DNA of 7,374 nt from Syntrophobacter sp. SbD2. GTDB taxonomy: Bacteria; Desulfobacterota; Syntrophobacteria; Syntrophobacterales; Syntrophobacteraceae. The stretch lies in contig OMSV01000136.1 of assembly GCA_900290385.1 (NCBI GenBank), positions 817-8,190 on the forward strand, in the 5' to 3' direction. Position 1 is the first letter of the stretch. Every line of letters starts with the position of its first letter. Shown here in pieces: positions 6,080 through 7,374 of this stretch. The translations under genes and the position numbers were made by a program. Below the pieces are notes generated by a model. That model worked only from the letters and a program-made list of their open reading frames with translations. It ran no database searches and was not told where the DNA came from.

Positions 6080-6160
6080 TTTTTACGGAGTTTTTGTAAC
6101 GCGTTCCAGGGTGGTTGTTGAATTTAGAAGATTAACTATTTCGAATTTCAGGAGATAAAA

Positions 6161-6424
6161 ATGAGCAAAACACTTATTGTTGCATTGGCGCTTTCGCTGG
6201 TTCTCTTCAGCGGCAGCATTTACACCGCGCAGGCCATTTACACAGCGGAGGCCGATTCTGGCTGTAATCCCTGTGGCTGGAACTTCAGTCTCAGTAGTTG
6301 CGGTTGTTTCCACTTGCCCTCATGTTTTAGCTGTTGCAGCACTTGCGGAAAAGACAAGGACAGGCCGAACCTGGACAACCCGCCAGCTCTTAATAACAAC
6401 AATAGGGACAAAGGACAGTATTGA
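6161..6424 (+). CDS. Small exported cysteine-rich peptide 1 (paralog of 6947-7171)
   Basis: The product has 87 residues. The signal peptide is clear: M-S-K, a hydrophobic core L-I-V-A-L-A-L-S-L-V-L, and a cleavage site after A-Q-A at residue 25. The mature part of about 62 residues has eight cysteines at 35, 38, 47, 49, 55, 58, 59 and 62, including C-N-P-C, C-G-C, C-F-S-C and C-S-T-C, then a polar tail rich in D, N, K and P. H-L-P-S-C-F-S-C is shared with the paralog. Eight cysteines in an exported peptide suggest disulfides or metal binding; lipidation is unlikely because no lipobox is present at the cleavage site. AGGAG (6150-6154) is six bases before the ATG. I do not recognise a family. 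A secreted effector, bacteriocin-like or envelope peptide are all possible. No modification, transport or immunity gene is visible beside it. Confidence 0.75.
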   Translation: MSKTLIVALALSLVLFSGSIYTAQAIYTAEADSGCNPCGWNFSLSSCGCFHLPSCFSCCSTCGKDKDRPNLDNPPALNNNNRDKGQY

Positions 6425-6464
6425 GAAACCATAACGCCGGGCCGGATACCGGGTTTAGAGAAGC

Positions 6465-6485
6465 AGGACTGAGGACTGAGGACTG
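6465..6485 (+). repeat. Heptanucleotide array, three units of AGGACTG
   Basis: There are three perfect consecutive copies of AGGACTG in the gap between the two peptide genes. The following GCAAAAACTGCG segment, with a CTGCG/CGCAG hairpin at 6494-6511, is partly repeated after the next array at 6526. The last two heptads plus trailing sequence therefore form an imperfect direct repeat with a period of 54 bases. Confidence 0.85.
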
Positions 6486-6525
6486 AGCAAAAACTGCGAC
6501 CGTAAGCGCAGCCATGTAGAAAAAC

Positions 6526-6539
6526 AGGACTGAGGACTG
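6526..6539 (+). repeat. Heptanucleotide array, two units of AGGACTG
   Basis: There are two perfect consecutive copies of AGGACTG followed by TGCAAAAGCAGCGACGG, which mirrors the sequence after the first array. A 12-bp perfect palindrome, CGGTGCGCACCG, follows at 6554-6565. Confidence 0.8.
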
Positions 6540-6649
6540 TGCAAAAGCAGCGACGGTGCGCACCGATACTAAACGTGGTGCGTTTGAAGGCAAGCCAAAT
6601 GGTAAACGCATCAGAAAGTCAACTGAAAATGGTGTCAAGGTTTCGCTCT

Positions 6650-6666
6650 CAGTCCTCAGTCCTCAG
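6650..6666 (-). repeat. Inverted heptanucleotide array (CAGTCCT on plus strand)
   Basis: There are two complete CAGTCCT units plus a partial CAG, which is the AGGACTG heptad in reverse orientation. A single further CAGTCCT lies at 6683-6689. With the forward arrays at 6465-6539 these could form a long stem around about 110-165 bases of intervening DNA. The rest of the 6425-6830 gap is GC-rich toward its right end, with short palindromes such as TCCGGCCGGA and a CCGCT/AGCGG hairpin. No gene is seen there. Confidence 0.75.
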
Positions 6667-6831
6667 GGAGCGAAGCGTAGTTCAGTCCTGATGCGGGAGG
6701 CCTCATACCTTCAAGTATCCCTTTGCCTGACGGCGGACAGCGGGGCTGGTCCGGCCGGAGACATTGCCGGCGACCCGCTCCAGAGCGGCGGTCACCCGGC
6801 GCTGGCGACCGGTTTTCATCTTTCCAGACCG

Positions 6832-6860
6832 TTGACATCAATCGAAACTGCTCTTACGTT
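6832..6860 (+). promoter_or_regulatory. Sigma70-like promoter of cysteine-rich peptide gene 2
   Basis: TTGACA (6832-6837) and TACGTT (6855-6860) are separated by 17 bases. The element is a near copy of the one at 6051-6079. Downstream leader blocks are also conserved: TGGTTGTTG (6894-6902 against 6112-6120) and TTCAGGA (6929-6935 against 6147-6153). This suggests the whole promoter-leader-gene unit was duplicated and that both peptides respond to the same signal. Confidence 0.65.
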
Positions 6861-6946
6861 CCTTTAAAAGACCTTTTATACCGCATTCTTAGATGGTTGT
6901 TGCATTCATAAGAATGATTATTCTAATTTTCAGGAAGGAAATGGAA

Positions 6947-7171
6947 ATGAGCAAAAAACTGATTCTTGTACTGGCGCTTTCGCTGGTGCTCGCCAGCGGC
7001 GCCCTTTTCAGCGCGCAGGCAGATTGTGGCTGTAATTTCTGCAGTTGGCACTTGCCCTCCTGCTTTAGTTGCGGCGCAAAAGATATGGACAGGCACGATG
7101 CCGACCGTCCTGACAAACTCATGAGCAATGGGCTCTATGATTATTCCAGTCCATGGCCCCCCGGGCAATAG
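6947..7171 (+). CDS. Small exported cysteine-rich peptide 2 (paralog of 6161-6424)
   Basis: The product has 74 residues. The signal peptide closely matches that of paralog 1: M-S-K-K-L-I, L-A-L-S-L-V-L-A-S-G, and a cleavage site after A-Q-A at residue 25. The mature part of about 49 residues begins D-C-G-C-N-F-C-S-W-H-L-P-S-C-F-S-C and has five cysteines (27, 29, 32, 39, 42). An odd number would leave one free or allow a dimer. Compared with paralog 1 it lacks about 10 residues between W and H-L-P-S-C, including the C-G-C pair, and also the C-S-T-C pair. The tail is acidic (D-M-D-R-H-D-A-D-R-P-D), then aromatic and proline-rich. AGGAAGGA (6932-6939) supports ATG 6947; the in-frame ATG at 6941 and the long upstream extension to 6893 are less likely because paralog 1 starts at M-S-K. 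Its function is unknown. Confidence 0.75.
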   Translation: MSKKLILVLALSLVLASGALFSAQADCGCNFCSWHLPSCFSCGAKDMDRHDADRPDKLMSNGLYDYSSPWPPGQ

Positions 7172-7274
7172 GGGAATAATTAACAACCTCGTGTGCGAGG
7201 AGACCCATGGCGCCGATGTGGGGACCCATGGTTCTACGGTAGCCTGACTAAATCCTTGCAGGTTAATAAACTAC

Positions 7275-7309
7275 AAACCCCGGCTCTCAGGTTTTGCCGG
7301 GGTTTTTTT
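7275..7309 (+). terminator. Strong intrinsic terminator after peptide gene 2
   Basis: A perfect 10-bp stem, AAACCCCGGC (7275-7284) with GCCGGGGTTT (7296-7305), has an 11-base loop and is followed by a T-run to 7309. It lies about 100 bases after the stop codon of peptide gene 2. The A/T symmetry at the stem base extends the T-run, as is usual for rho-independent terminators. Confidence 0.92.
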
Positions 7310-7313
7310 ACTG

Positions 7314-7374
7314 GTGCGCCCGGCAGGGCGCACCTGCTTGGAGGTGCAAGTCCTCTACAGACCCGACAGGGGGA
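7314..7374 (+). mobile_element. Probable 5' end of a group II intron, continuing beyond the window
   Basis: The last 61 bases begin GTGCGCCCGGCA, which matches the conserved 5' start (GUGYG) and first stem of bacterial group II introns. A perfect 8-bp hairpin, GTGCGCCC/GGGCGCAC, spans 7314-7333. It is followed by GGAGGTGCAAGTCCTC (7340-7355), which fits the characteristic domain I segment of the GGGTGNNAGTCCC type. The position a few bases after an intrinsic terminator is the known insertion preference of class C introns. The rest of the ribozyme and any intron-encoded reverse transcriptase would lie to the right. The call rests on consensus recognition and is not confirmed by folding. Confidence 0.72.

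Noticed and set aside
5743..6689. CRISPR-like array
   Set aside because: Repeats are 7 bases in direct contact or 108-115-bp duplicated blocks, without regularly spaced unique spacers; no cas gene is seen.
6556..6867. Plus-strand open frame of 103 residues between the peptide genes
   Set aside because: It has a GTG start without a good ribosome site, runs through the inverted heptads and the conserved promoter of peptide gene 2, and has no recognisable motif.
7207..7242. Mini open frame M-A-P-M-W-G-P-M-V-L-R with GAGGAG just upstream
   Set aside because: At eleven codons it is too short to support without conservation data; the ribosome-like site is part of a CCTCG/CGAGG hairpin. It could be a leader peptide but nothing downstream needs one.

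Overview
The window looks like a chromosomal segment from a Gram-negative, anaerobe-like bacterium. A member of Desulfobacterota (former Deltaproteobacteria, syntroph or sulfate-reducer type) is the best guess. This rests on protein flavour only: a short phasin-family protein, an HTH plus zinc-ribbon regulator, an AtoE-type short-chain fatty acid transporter, and an 81-residue small protein resembling ones I remember from Geobacter-like genomes. Strong Shine-Dalgarno sites, N-terminal signal peptides and sigma70-like promoters support a bacterium. No marker gene fixes the genus.

Left part (1-1702): two minus-strand genes, a GT87-type membrane glycosyltransferase cut by the left edge and a phasin-like coiled-coil protein. 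The second is divergent from a plus-strand pair: an HTH/zinc-ribbon regulator and an unrecognised 144-residue protein built from two copies of a 50-residue module.

Middle (1703-5412): a gene-free 563-bp gap contains a 373-bp MITE-like palindromic element with 20-bp perfect terminal inverted repeats and a near-perfect 9-bp flanking direct repeat. It is followed by atoE, a secreted class-C-beta-lactamase-type serine hydrolase and the small conserved protein, all on the plus strand.

Right part (5413-7374): a repeat-rich accessory zone. It has an inverted pair of REP-like hairpins, then a duplicated block of about 110 bp built largely from heptanucleotide repeats, then two paralogous tiny exported cysteine-rich peptides. 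Each peptide gene carries the same promoter and leader. Between them lie further heptad repeats. A strong intrinsic terminator ends the second peptide unit, and what looks like the 5' end of a group II intron begins 5 bases after its T-run and continues beyond the window.

The most interesting candidate system is the duplicated promoter-leader-peptide cassette embedded in heptad-repeat DNA. Its function is unknown.
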